Translations under genes and position numbers: made by a program | NCBI GenBank assembly: GCA_947450165.1 | Contig: CANFUJ010000006.1 | Coordinates: 1-42,802, forward strand | DNA from: Chitinophagaceae bacterium | GTDB taxonomy: Bacteria > Bacteroidota > Bacteroidia > Chitinophagales > Chitinophagaceae | Direction of reading: 5' to 3' | Length of the DNA: 42,802 bases | The notes under the pieces: model-generated | What the model was told of the DNA's origin: nothing | What the model saw: only the letters and a program-made list of their open reading frames with translations | Database searches by the model: none | Shown here: one piece after another, positions 18,357 to 26,982 of the stretch | Layout of the letters: every line of letters begins with the position of its first letter | Position numbering within the stretch: the first letter of the stretch is position 1

Positions 18357-18904
18357 TGAAAACACATTTTGATATAGAAAAAATTGTAGAAATGGGCATA
18401 ATCACCAATGAGTTGGATTATGAAAGAGCGTTAATTGCAGATAGAAAACTAAGGCTACTTGGGAAGGAAAATGTACACTTTAAAAATCTAAGAAAAAAAT
18501 TACGCGGCATCATTGAAAAGTATGAAAACAAGGAATGGGGTACAGTCGAAACAATTGATGAAAAAAAACTTTTAGAAAGCGAGAAAGCGGAAAATTTAGC
18601 TGAACTAGAAAGACAATTTTTAGAAACTAGAAAACAAGAAATTAGAAAAAAACTAAAAGCCCTTGAAATAACGCAAGAAAATCTGGCTTCAATATTAGGT
18701 CATAAAAGTAAGACGCACATGTCGGAATTAATGAATGGGATAAAGCCATTTACGCTAAGGGATTTAATTATTATACATCAACTATTAAAAATAGAAATAT
18801 CAATATTGATTCCTTTGTTTCTTTCAAGAGAGGAACAGATTAAGGTAAATAAAGCGGTTGAGAAATTAGATATATCGAAAGGGGTCAGGATTGGGTATTT
18901 GTGA
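18356..18904 (+). CDS. higA: HigA-like antitoxin with C-terminal helix-turn-helix
   Basis: 182 residues from the ATG at 18356, whose A is the last base of the toxin stop (TAATG), so the two are translationally coupled. Residues about 60-100 are a charged coiled helix (KKLLESEKAENLAELERQFLETRKQEIRKKL). The DNA-binding domain follows at about 104-155 (ALEITQENLASILGHKSKTHMSELMNG and the PFTLRDLIIIHQLL segment). The long N-terminal part is the likely toxin-wrapping region. It should neutralise the toxin and repress at the palindrome upstream. Confidence 0.75.
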   Translation: MKTHFDIEKIVEMGIITNELDYERALIADRKLRLLGKENVHFKNLRKKLRGIIEKYENKEWGTVETIDEKKLLESEKAENLAELERQFLETRKQEIRKKLKALEITQENLASILGHKSKTHMSELMNGIKPFTLRDLIIIHQLLKIEISILIPLFLSREEQIKVNKAVEKLDISKGVRIGYL

Positions 18905-19020
18905 TTGATCTAATGAAGTTGAAAAAAATTTGAGATAAAATACTAGTATAAAAGAGATAATTTTAAACAGTGTTTATGAGATTCGATTTATACTTTAAGA
19001 GCGTAAAAAAACATAAAAAC

Positions 19021-19605
19021 ATGGTAAAACAAAAGAAGTTTCTATTATCATTTACAGCATTTGGAATTATTCTATCGGTATGCTTAAGCAGTTGCAAGAA
19101 GGAAGTTGAATGTCCGGGTTTACCTTATCAAATGGAAGGGTATTTCCCATCGGTCAGTGAGTTGAAGTTTAGCAACGCGATTGGTGACACTTTGATTTTG
19201 CCTGTTGATGAATATTCTCGCTCTATTCCGCGCACCTTGACTAATAATCCTTGGAGCGAAGGTGCATCTGGAATGAAACCGTTTTGTGTAGAGACTATCG
19301 AAGCAAGATCTTCCATGAATCTTCCAGTTTATTGGTCTTTTAAATTGGCTGTTTCTGAAGATTCAAAAACTACAGAGATCAATTTTACAATTACAGAAGC
19401 GTTTATATCAACGAACAGTTTCAACAAGGTAGTCAATGAAACGCCAACCACATTGGGTGATTATAAGGTTTTTGGAGATACCTTAATCATGACAGCGATT
19501 CAGCCTCCTGTTGTAAGATTTACAGATGTTCAAATTGTATATGGTCTGGGATTGGTGAAGATGCACGATGTGGTGAATAATTGCGATTGGACAAGGGTTT
19601 GGTAG
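19021..19605 (+). CDS. Small lipoprotein of unknown function
   Basis: 194 residues from the ATG at 19021, chosen because it gives a clean signal peptide; an upstream in-frame ATG at 18970 adds 17 charged residues before the signal. The lipobox is LSSC with lipidated C25, followed by KKEVECPG. The rest is beta-rich with no family I recognise. Probably membrane-anchored, periplasmic or surface-exposed. Alone between the toxin-antitoxin pair and the five-gene operon. Confidence 0.6.
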   Translation: MVKQKKFLLSFTAFGIILSVCLSSCKKEVECPGLPYQMEGYFPSVSELKFSNAIGDTLILPVDEYSRSIPRTLTNNPWSEGASGMKPFCVETIEARSSMNLPVYWSFKLAVSEDSKTTEINFTITEAFISTNSFNKVVNETPTTLGDYKVFGDTLIMTAIQPPVVRFTDVQIVYGLGLVKMHDVVNNCDWTRVW

Positions 19606-19760
19606 TCGACTTTGGCTTTTGCTAAGTCGAAATTCGTTAGCCGAAACCTTGTTGCGTTTGATAAACACATTTTCAAACTGAGCAATGACGATCAAACCGA
19701 CATAATGATGAAATTAAAATTGTAATATTGATGAGTAAGAATGTTCGTCACAAAAAAATT

Positions 19761-19800
19761 TCCCAACACCTCATCATTGTCAAGTTTACCCTCCATTAAT
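19761..19800 (+). repeat. Left copy of a 40-bp direct repeat flanking the five-gene operon
   Basis: Begins TCCCAACACCTCATCATTGT. It matches 25041-25080 at 32 of 40 positions, and at 19 of the first 20. It lies 50 bases before the first ATG of the operon. Confidence 0.7.
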
Positions 19801-19850
19801 AAAAGTTAACATAGAATAGGCTTAAATGAAAAAATTATGATAATATAGAC

Positions 19851-20945
19851 ATGGGCAACTCATTTTTTAAAGAGATCATCTATTCTTCTAGTAACGAAGA
19901 CTCTGAATCTGAACTGAAAGCACTTCGCATTAATGCTAATGATGTAATATTATGTATTACGGGAAGTGGTGCGAGGTCTTTGGACCTTTTGGTAGATTCC
20001 CCTAAAAAGATAGTAAGTATCGATTTTAATGAAACCCAGAACTTCCTTTTAGAATTAAAAAAAGCAGCATTTAAAGTTTTAAATCATGAGGAATTAATTA
20101 AATTTTTAGGCATTGATTCTTCAAAAGATAGACTGCAAGTGTATACTCGACTTCAACCACATTTATCTGAAAATGCAATTGCGTTTTGGTCCAAAAACCT
20201 AAATTATATACATCAAGGCGTTTTGTATTGTGGAAAATGGGAACGAATATTAAAAGCTTTATTAAGATTGTCGTCTTTTAGAAAGCGTACTATAAAAAAA
20301 CTTATTAACGCATCTACAATTGAAGAGCAAAAGAATATATGGAATAACAAATGGGACAATATTATTTGGAAAATGTTTTTGAAAGTTATTTCCAATAGAT
20401 TTTTATGGATTAATATTATCCGAGAACCTGGTGCGAAGTTAATTCCTAAAAACTTTGATGTATATGCATACATGAAGCGTCTTATTGAATATTTGGCCAA
20501 CAACTTTTTAATAAAAGAAAATCATTATGCCAATTTACTTTTTAATGGCAGTTACCTAAACTCATGTATTTTACCTCATCATTTACGCAAAGAAAATTTC
20601 GAGTTAATTAAAAACAATATTGATAAAATTGAAATTGTAACTGGGAGTTTATTGGATTATTTATCAGCGCATAAGAATGAATTTTCGGCTTTTTCTGTTT
20701 CAGATTTTTCTTCCTATGCTCCCGAAGAATTGTATCATTCTATTTGGAAAAATATTTTATACGCTTCTGCCGAGCATGCAAAATTTTGTGAGCGAATGTT
20801 TCTAGTTAAAAAAAATCCAGAGAAAAGATTTAAAGAAATTAAAAGAAATTCGGAGTTAGAAGAGAAATTGTTTTTAGAGGATGAAACCGCAATTTATACA
20901 TTTTGTGTTGGCACAATTATTAAAAATCCAACTTTATGTCCATAA
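19851..20945 (+). CDS. DUF3419/BtaA-like family protein (possible SAM 3-amino-3-carboxypropyl transferase)
   Basis: 364 residues. The SAM-binding part resembles BtaA: DVILCITGSGARSLDLLVDSP (31-51) is the glycine loop and IVSIDFNETQNFLLELK (54-70) the acidic ribose-binding strand and helix. BtaA transfers the 3-amino-3-carboxypropyl group of SAM to the hydroxyl of diacylglycerol, forming a homoserine ether lipid. No BtaB-type N-methyltransferase is nearby, so betaine lipid itself is not predicted. A helical middle and the DFSSYAPEELYHSIWKNIL block (about 285-303) also fit the family. First gene of a five-gene coupled operon; its end overlaps the next gene by 10 bases. Inference: it decorates a hydroxylated product made by the neighbouring enzymes. 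Confidence 0.65.
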   Translation: MGNSFFKEIIYSSSNEDSESELKALRINANDVILCITGSGARSLDLLVDSPKKIVSIDFNETQNFLLELKKAAFKVLNHEELIKFLGIDSSKDRLQVYTRLQPHLSENAIAFWSKNLNYIHQGVLYCGKWERILKALLRLSSFRKRTIKKLINASTIEEQKNIWNNKWDNIIWKMFLKVISNRFLWINIIREPGAKLIPKNFDVYAYMKRLIEYLANNFLIKENHYANLLFNGSYLNSCILPHHLRKENFELIKNNIDKIEIVTGSLLDYLSAHKNEFSAFSVSDFSSYAPEELYHSIWKNILYASAEHAKFCERMFLVKKNPEKRFKEIKRNSELEEKLFLEDETAIYTFCVGTIIKNPTLCP

Positions 20946-21934
20946 TACTTTTTACAGGAACATCTGGTTTTTTAGGGGGGAGAGCAGCTAAACATTTTGC
21001 TTCAAACTCTTCAAAAAACACAATCGTTGCAACAGCAAGAAGAACAAATAGAAAAGATGAATTAGAAGCCCAAGGCTGTAAATTTATTGAAGGGGATTTA
21101 TTAAAAACTGCTTTTTGTGAGGAATTAACGAAAGGCATTGATGTGGTTGTTCATTGTGCGGCTCTTTCTTCTCCATTTGGAAGTTATCAATCGTTTTACG
21201 AATCGAATTTTTTGGCAACCAAACATTTGTTGGATGCTAGCATTAAAAATGGTGTCAAAAAATTCATCTTCATTTCAACACCCAGTATTTATTTTAATTT
21301 TAAGGACCGTTTTAATATTAAGGAATCAGACCTTCTTCCTTCCCCTCTTGTTAATCATTATGCCACCACAAAATTATTGGCAGAGCGTTATGTTTTGGAT
21401 GCAAATGAAAAAGGAATCCAAACCATTGCATTGCGACCACGAGCAATTATCGGAGCAGAAGACACTGTAATTTTCCCAAGGATATTATTAGCATATAACA
21501 AGGGTAAATTGAAGGTTGTTGGAAATGGCAAAAATACATGCGACTTCACTTGTGTTATAAACGTTATTGAGGCAATAAATTGTTCGATAAATGCACCTGT
21601 AAATTCATACGGACAAGCGTATAATATTACAGATGGAATGCCTTTGCTTTTTTGGGAGTCATTAAACTATGCGCTCACTGGACTTGATTTAGCACCTGCA
21701 TTTAAAAAGGTTCCTTTTTCAGTAGCTCTTTTTGCCGCAAGTGTTGCGGAAATGAAATCAAGATTATTTAAAAGCAGTAAAGAGCCTTCTCTTACAAAGT
21801 ATGGGGTTGGGATTTTGGCAAAAAGCATGACATTGGATATTTCAAAAGCGAAAAATCAATTAAATTATTTTCCTGTGATGAGCACTCACGAAGGAATAAA
21901 TGAATATATACAATGGCACAAGAATCAGAAATAA
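20936..21934 (+). CDS. NAD-dependent epimerase/3-beta-hydroxysteroid dehydrogenase-like reductase
   Basis: 332 residues, extended short-chain dehydrogenase fold. The nucleotide loop is GTSGFLG (8-14), followed by the VATARR segment (31-36). The catalytic motif YATTK (Y142, K146) and the upstream FISTPSIYF (112-120) supply the Ser/Thr. LRPRAIIG follows as in the 3-beta-HSD/OleD-like group. This subgroup oxidises or reduces a secondary alcohol/ketone next to a bulky lipid or sterol group. In the operon it may reduce the beta-keto product of the ketosynthase encoded at 24027. It overlaps both neighbours (10 and 22 bases). Exact substrate unknown. Confidence 0.75.
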   Translation: MSIILFTGTSGFLGGRAAKHFASNSSKNTIVATARRTNRKDELEAQGCKFIEGDLLKTAFCEELTKGIDVVVHCAALSSPFGSYQSFYESNFLATKHLLDASIKNGVKKFIFISTPSIYFNFKDRFNIKESDLLPSPLVNHYATTKLLAERYVLDANEKGIQTIALRPRAIIGAEDTVIFPRILLAYNKGKLKVVGNGKNTCDFTCVINVIEAINCSINAPVNSYGQAYNITDGMPLLFWESLNYALTGLDLAPAFKKVPFSVALFAASVAEMKSRLFKSSKEPSLTKYGVGILAKSMTLDISKAKNQLNYFPVMSTHEGINEYIQWHKNQK

Positions 21935-22755
21935 AATTGAGCTTTTATGCTTCCGGATATTGTGAGGCACACGCACGTGTTGTTGACCCTATTCATGGAA
22001 AAGGAAAAAAGAAATTCTATGCCGTTTGGGCTTTCCTTCAAATTCCTGATGTTGGCAATGTATTGTTTGACACCGGTTATAGTGAGGAATTTAATGCAGC
22101 CACTCGTCGTTTTCCAAATCGTTTTTACCGTTGGGCGACTCCCATAACTTTGAATTTAAAACATACCGCAAAAAATATACTTGAAGAGCAAGGGATTGAT
22201 TCAAAAGAGATTGATTATGTAATTGTTTCTCATTTTCATGCAGATCACATATCGGGGTTGAGAGATTTTCCCAATGCAAAATTTATCTGTTCTGAAAGCG
22301 CTTATCGGCAAGTTCAAAAAATCTCAGGATTGAAGGCAGTAAGTAAAGGAATTATACACCAACTAATTCCAAGTGATTTTGATAAAAGGGTCATATTCAT
22401 AGAAGAATTTGCAGACCACATAATTGTAAATAAATATGGCATCACTGAATTTTCATTTTTTGGACTAAAGAATTTAAAACTGTTATTATTACCAGGTCAT
22501 GCAAAAGGGATGCTGGGTTTTCATTTTAGAAGTGCTGAAAAAAACATTTTATTTGCAACAGATGCATTTTGGGATTACACTTGTTTTCGGAATGCTATCT
22601 TACCATCTAAAGTAGTCAAACTATTTTTCGATTTCTGGGATGATTTTGTAGCCACCAATAAAAATCTAAAAAACATGGAGGATTCTGAAGAAGGAATTAC
22701 CATTCTTTTTACCCATTGCCCTAAAACGTTAACATATATTTCGAATGAGATTTAA
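21913..22755 (+). CDS. MBL-fold metallo-hydrolase (lactonase-like)
   Basis: 280 residues. The zinc motif is SHFHADH (H107, H109, D111, H112), with further ligands H196 (LLPGHAKGML), D217 (FATDAFW) and H268 (FTHCP). The sequence FYASGYCEAHARVVDP at the start and LFDTGYSEEF at about 51-60 are like the acyl-homoserine-lactonase branch of the superfamily. All metal ligands are present, so it should be active as a hydrolase of an ester, thioester or lactone. It overlaps the previous gene by 22 bases and the next by 11. Cytoplasmic, no signal peptide. In a pathway with homoserine-type chemistry a lactone substrate is plausible but unproven. Confidence 0.75.
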   Translation: MAQESEIKLSFYASGYCEAHARVVDPIHGKGKKKFYAVWAFLQIPDVGNVLFDTGYSEEFNAATRRFPNRFYRWATPITLNLKHTAKNILEEQGIDSKEIDYVIVSHFHADHISGLRDFPNAKFICSESAYRQVQKISGLKAVSKGIIHQLIPSDFDKRVIFIEEFADHIIVNKYGITEFSFFGLKNLKLLLLPGHAKGMLGFHFRSAEKNILFATDAFWDYTCFRNAILPSKVVKLFFDFWDDFVATNKNLKNMEDSEEGITILFTHCPKTLTYISNEI

Positions 22756-24037
22756 GTTTAAAATTATTTTTTATTGGTTAAAAATTCTAGCTCTCCCTCG
22801 ATTTGATTCTAGAGAAAAGATAGAAAGACATCAAGCAAAACAATTAAAAAAATTTGCTAGAAATGTACTTACTAAGTCGGCTTATTATAAGCTCTTCATA
22901 AAAAATGGAGAATTAGATTTGACTGATTTGCCAATGATTTCGAAATCTGAATTCATGTCATCCTTTAATGAAATTAATACACAAGGGATTTTACTTGAAG
23001 AAGCATTACATGTAGCTATTGAAGCGGAAAATTCGAGAGATTTTAAAAGTGAAATAAACGGAATTACAGTTGGCTTATCCACAGGTACTAGTGGCAAAAG
23101 AGCTGTGTTTTTGGCCTCAGAGGATGAGCGAGCAATTTGGGTTGCATTGGTCATGAGCCGTGTGATAAAACCCAAAATTTTTAAACGACAAAAAATAGCA
23201 TTCTTCCTTAGATCAAATAGTAATTTATATTCTTCAGTTGAATCAAGTTTATTTGAATTTAAGTATTTTGATATTTTTAAACCCATGTCAGAATTGTTGC
23301 AAGAACTTAATGAGTATCAACCTGATATTCTTGCTTCTCAACCTTCTATCTTAACAGATATTGCTGAAGCTCAAAAAAAACAGATTGTCCATATTCAACC
23401 TATTCAAATAATTTCATTTGCTGAAGTTTTACATGAGTCTGATAAAACAGAGCTAAAGAAAATATTTGATTCCAAATTAAGTGAAGTGTATCAATGTACA
23501 GAAGGTTTTTTAGGTGTAAGCTGTGCATATGGAACAATGCATCTAAATGAAGATTTTATTCATTTTGACAAAGAATGGATTGATGATGAGTTGTTTTACC
23601 CTATCATCACTGATTTCTCAAGACATAGTCAGCCTGTTGTAAAGTATAAGTTGAATGACATACTACAAATAAAAAAAGAGGCTTGTCTTTGTGGTTCAAA
23701 ATTTATGGCATTGGAAAAAATAATTGGAAGAGATGATGATGTTTTGATTTTTTCCGGAAAAAAAATATATCCAGATTTAATCTCAAGACGAATCGCTTTA
23801 CAAACAAATTCTTTTAATAAATATAGCATTACTCAAGTAGGTCCAATGGAACTTCAAATTGGAATCGAATGCGATCCAGCAATCTATGACTCTTTAATCA
23901 AAGTGTTTCAAAATGTGCTTGTTACTTTATTTGAAGAATTTGAGATCTCAGGAGTGCATTATGATTTTCAAAACAAAGTAGATTATACTACTGGAAGTAA
24001 ATTAAGAAAAATTAAACGATTTAATTATGGGAATTAA
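22745..24037 (+). CDS. PaaK/CapK-type adenylate-forming enzyme (F390 synthetase-related)
   Basis: 430 residues. The ATP loop is LSTGTSGKRAVFL (111-123). The later ANL motifs are present: YQCTEGFLG (249-257), VVKYKLNDIL (298-307) and IIGRDDDVLIFSGKKIYP (326-343). A C-terminal lysine region (TGSKLRKIKRF) follows. The CLCGS pair of cysteines (315-317) is shared with PaaK-like zinc-containing members. Such enzymes activate a carboxylate with ATP to an adenylate and often pass it to CoA or another acceptor. Here the likely role is to activate a fatty or hydroxy acid. It overlaps neighbours by 11 bases each side. No acyl carrier protein is encoded nearby. Confidence 0.75.
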   Translation: MRFKFKIIFYWLKILALPRFDSREKIERHQAKQLKKFARNVLTKSAYYKLFIKNGELDLTDLPMISKSEFMSSFNEINTQGILLEEALHVAIEAENSRDFKSEINGITVGLSTGTSGKRAVFLASEDERAIWVALVMSRVIKPKIFKRQKIAFFLRSNSNLYSSVESSLFEFKYFDIFKPMSELLQELNEYQPDILASQPSILTDIAEAQKKQIVHIQPIQIISFAEVLHESDKTELKKIFDSKLSEVYQCTEGFLGVSCAYGTMHLNEDFIHFDKEWIDDELFYPIITDFSRHSQPVVKYKLNDILQIKKEACLCGSKFMALEKIIGRDDDVLIFSGKKIYPDLISRRIALQTNSFNKYSITQVGPMELQIGIECDPAIYDSLIKVFQNVLVTLFEEFEISGVHYDFQNKVDYTTGSKLRKIKRFNYGN

Positions 24038-25016
24038 CATACTTGCAATTGAAAAATATTTACCGAAAAATCGGATTTCATCCGAAGAGCTAGATAAAGT
24101 TGTAAATGGCAGAGTTGGTAGAATTGAGAAAAATTCAGGTGTGAAATTCAGGCATCATGTTTCAGAAAATGAAACTGTTGCCCAGATGGGCGCAAATGCC
24201 CTTACAAAAGCACTCAAAAAAGCTAATTTAAAACCCAAAGATCTTGATTTACTAATTTTTTCAGGAGCATCTTTCGATTACCCTGTTCCCCATAATTCGG
24301 CAATCATAAAATCTAAAATCGCTACAGATGAAGTAAACTTCCATTGTTTTGATATTGATAGCACTTGTTTAAGTTTTATGAATGCACTTGATGTAGCACA
24401 ATTGTATCTTGAAGCTGGAAGGTATAAAAGAATAGCCATAGTCAGTTCAGAAATTGCCTCTAAAGCTTTAAGTCCTCATGATGAAAAAGTTTTCGGATTA
24501 TTTGGTGATGCTGCCGTTGGCATTATACTTGAATCGTCATCAACTACAGGATATAAACAAACATTTGCCAATTTTAAAAATTTTCCATCTGGCGCATTAC
24601 AAGCTTGTGTTCCGCTTGGTGGAGCAGTCAATCGAGGTATTGATGCTTCAGCCAATGACAAGGGTTATTATTTTAAAATGGATGGAAGTGGAATGATTCG
24701 ACTTTTAAAAAAATATTTTGATGGGTTTATAAAAGAAATGAATGAAAAGACCAACTACAACATCGCAGATTTTGATGCCATCATTACGCATCAAGCAAGT
24801 AGATTTGGAAATGAATTCTTTTTGAACAATTACCATCCCAGAGCTGATCAAATGGTAGATACCTTGTCAATAAATGGAAATTGCATTTCTGCATCAATTC
24901 CTCTTGGATTAGAATTGTTGATAAATAATAATCCTGATACTAAAAATAAAAAAATATTGATCTTAGGAGCAGGAGCAGGATTGAGTTTGGGCGCTTTAAT
25001 TTTAGAATTTAATTGA
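24027..25016 (+). CDS. 3-oxoacyl-ACP synthase III-like ketosynthase (FabH/OleA type)
   Basis: 329 residues, normal KAS III length. The catalytic triad is readable: C114 (DSTCLSFMNAL), H255 (ITHQAS) and N285 (INGNCISASIP). The GLFGDAAVGIIL block (157-168) and the C-terminal LGAGAGLSLGALIL match the family. The HQAS in place of HQAN and the absence of fab genes beside it argue for a specialised enzyme rather than housekeeping FabH. KAS III enzymes join an acyl thioester to malonyl-ACP or, in OleA, to a second acyl chain. It is the last gene of the operon; the right direct repeat begins 25 bases after its stop. Confidence 0.8.
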   Translation: MGINILAIEKYLPKNRISSEELDKVVNGRVGRIEKNSGVKFRHHVSENETVAQMGANALTKALKKANLKPKDLDLLIFSGASFDYPVPHNSAIIKSKIATDEVNFHCFDIDSTCLSFMNALDVAQLYLEAGRYKRIAIVSSEIASKALSPHDEKVFGLFGDAAVGIILESSSTTGYKQTFANFKNFPSGALQACVPLGGAVNRGIDASANDKGYYFKMDGSGMIRLLKKYFDGFIKEMNEKTNYNIADFDAIITHQASRFGNEFFLNNYHPRADQMVDTLSINGNCISASIPLGLELLINNNPDTKNKKILILGAGAGLSLGALILEFN

Positions 25017-25040
25017 ACCTAATTTAATTATAGATTTTCA

Positions 25041-25080
25041 TCCCAACACCTCATTATTGTAAAGTACACCCACTATAAAC
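25041..25080 (+). repeat. Right copy of the 40-bp direct repeat flanking the five-gene operon
   Basis: Begins TCCCAACACCTCATTATTGT; same orientation as 19761-19800 and 5,280 bases from it. The remainder of the 260-bp gap before the next gene shows nothing I can name. Confidence 0.7.
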
Positions 25081-25276
25081 AGAACAAAGATTTTCCAATA
25101 GTAAAAACAAATCAAAATGGCTATTTCATTAGAGTATGGTTTTTACGGCCATGGTTTTTATTAATAAAGAAGTTAGAAAAGAGTATTTTGAATTATTTTT
25201 TTAAACATCTTACTTTCCCAATAAAATCTGTCAACCAATTGCTTAACAAAATTTCGTTAACTTTAAAATTCACTAT

Positions 25277-26014
25277 ATGAATCTTAAAAGGAAAACTATT
25301 TTACTGTTCTTCTTGCCTCTGGTTTCTGTTGGTTTATTATTTTTTTCGTCAAACAAAAACTCGCTCGACAACCAAATTTTGTCATACACCGTTGATCCCA
25401 AAAAAAGCGATTTGAAATTTTATTGGAAAGATGAAAAGGGTGAAATTTTAAAAAGCATTCAAAATTTAAAATCTTTTGTTGAGGCTAAAAACTTGACGTT
25501 AGCGTTTGCAACGAATGGTGGAATGTTTACTGATCAATATGGTCCGGTAGGTTTATTTATTCATGAAGGAAAAATCATCAAAAAAATCAACAAGTCAAAC
25601 GGAGACGGAAATTTTAACTGGAAACCCAATGGCGTATTTTATATAACAAATGACAACACACCCGTTGTTTGTGAAACAGATAAATTTTTGAACAATGGTA
25701 AAATAAAATATGCAACCCAATCAGGTCCGATGTTGGTAATCGACAATAAAATTCACACCGGATTCAAAAATTCAACATCTAAATATATAAGAAACGGCGT
25801 AGGTATTCTTCCAGATAATAAAGTCGTTTTTGCAATGTCGAAGACAGAAATTAGTTTTTATGATTTTGCAAAATATTTTCAAAGCTTAGGATGTAAAAAC
25901 GCATTATACTTTGATGGTTACGTTCCAAGGACATATTTACTAGAAAAAAATTGGATACAAAAAGATGGAAATTTTGGGGTAATGATTGGGGTAGTGAAAA
26001 GAAAAAATAAATGA
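25277..26014 (+). CDS. Phosphodiester glycosidase (NAGPA-type, DUF2233 family) protein
   Basis: 245 residues. An N-terminal hydrophobic anchor (about 8-23) has no lipobox cysteine, so it is a secreted or membrane-anchored protein. Family blocks are ATNGGMFTDQYGPVGLFI (78-95), NWKPNGVFYI (114-123), TQSGPMLVIDNKIH (147-160), IRNGVGILPDNKVVF (171-185) and the C-terminal YFDGYVPRTYL (211-221). Members related to mammalian uncovering enzyme remove N-acetylglucosamine linked through a phosphodiester, and bacterial ones act on wall or exopolysaccharide linkages. It precedes a GH25-like gene by 239 bases, so a role at the cell envelope is plausible. Confidence 0.8.
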   Translation: MNLKRKTILLFFLPLVSVGLLFFSSNKNSLDNQILSYTVDPKKSDLKFYWKDEKGEILKSIQNLKSFVEAKNLTLAFATNGGMFTDQYGPVGLFIHEGKIIKKINKSNGDGNFNWKPNGVFYITNDNTPVVCETDKFLNNGKIKYATQSGPMLVIDNKIHTGFKNSTSKYIRNGVGILPDNKVVFAMSKTEISFYDFAKYFQSLGCKNALYFDGYVPRTYLLEKNWIQKDGNFGVMIGVVKRKNK

Positions 26015-26253
26015 ATATAAGGCGAATAAAATAACTTCGTAATACTCACATTGTTTGAAAATTCAAAAAATATGAGCTATAAACAAATTTTTTATCTATT
26101 AACAAACATTATTTTTTTATGACAGAAGTTCAACCATTTCATTAAATAAAAAACAGGATTAAGTTTTATGAATTTGCAAAATATTTTCAAAACTTTATTA
26201 TTCAAATAAATCCGTTTTTCTGTAGGATGTTGTAAACATAAATCATAACCAAT

Positions 26254-26982
26254 ATGAAAAAACTTTTATTGTTGTTTTTAATAGTGATTGTTGTTTTTAT
26301 CGGCTATTACTTTATTAAGAAATTTTCTTTTAAAACAAATTATCCAATTTTAGGATCAGACATTTCTAATCAATTTAAAGGAATATTAAATTGGGAAAAA
26401 TTAGAAGGTATTAATAGTTTTATAATATTAAGAGCTGTTAGATGTGTTGATACAAATAGAATCAAGGGGCAACATTCATATGTTTGTAAGGTAGATTCAA
26501 ACTTCAAAAAAAATTGGTATGATTTAGAGAATAATAAACTTATTAGGGGAGCATATCATAGATATTCTCCTGGAATATCTCCTAATATCCAATTTGAAAT
26601 TTTCAAAAATCATGTTAATCTTGGAAAGAATGATTTGCCACCTTTTTTAGATATTCAGGAAATTCAAAACAATAAGTTTGAAATTAATTTAGCAATCGAA
26701 TGGTTAAAACAGGCAAAAAATTTTTACCACAAAAACCCGATTTTATATCTTGACTATTCGTCTTATTTGACAATTAAAAATAAAAATTGGGTTAATGAAT
26801 CTAACCGCAATTATTTTGATCAAGTTTATCTGCTGTTAAAATCAAAAGAAAAGCCGGATATAGATCGATGTATTTTTTGGCAATTTGATCACAATAAAGA
26901 AATTAAAGGATTTCAAGAGAAAGTTGATATAATAGCATATACTGGTGATTCTGTATCATTTAAAAATATTCTAATTCAATGA
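26254..26982 (+). CDS. GH25-family lysozyme-like protein with altered catalytic motif
   Basis: 242 residues with an N-terminal membrane anchor (about 3-20). The GH25 fold is traceable: LGSDISNQF (33-41, first aspartate D36), FIILRAVRC in place of the usual F-x-K-A-T-E-G strand, GAYHRYSPG (99-107), PPFLDIQEI (129-137) and CIFWQFD near the end. In active GH25 muramidases the middle motif is D-x-E. Here it reads D133-I-Q135-E136, so the position of the catalytic glutamate holds glutamine. Together with the odd second strand this suggests lost or changed activity. Likely faces the periplasm. Spacers on both sides are AT-rich without genes. Confidence 0.7.
   Translation: MKKLLLLFLIVIVVFIGYYFIKKFSFKTNYPILGSDISNQFKGILNWEKLEGINSFIILRAVRCVDTNRIKGQHSYVCKVDSNFKKNWYDLENNKLIRGAYHRYSPGISPNIQFEIFKNHVNLGKNDLPPFLDIQEIQNNKFEINLAIEWLKQAKNFYHKNPILYLDYSSYLTIKNKNWVNESNRNYFDQVYLLLKSKEKPDIDRCIFWQFDHNKEIKGFQEKVDIIAYTGDSVSFKNILIQ

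Noticed and set aside
20936-25016. Olefin (Ole) hydrocarbon pathway
   Set aside because: OleA-like and OleD-like members are present, but no OleB-type alpha/beta hydrolase and the ligase is PaaK-like rather than OleC-like.
25060-25095. Third copy of the conserved leader element
   Set aside because: Only CCACTATAAAC matches copy B; the GGGGCG, GAAAAGCC and GAGTAGG blocks are absent.
26160-26200. Fragment resembling part of the phosphodiester glycosidase gene (TTTGCAAAATATTTTCAAA)
   Set aside because: Only about 20 bases match 25866-25884; too short and AT-rich to call a duplication.
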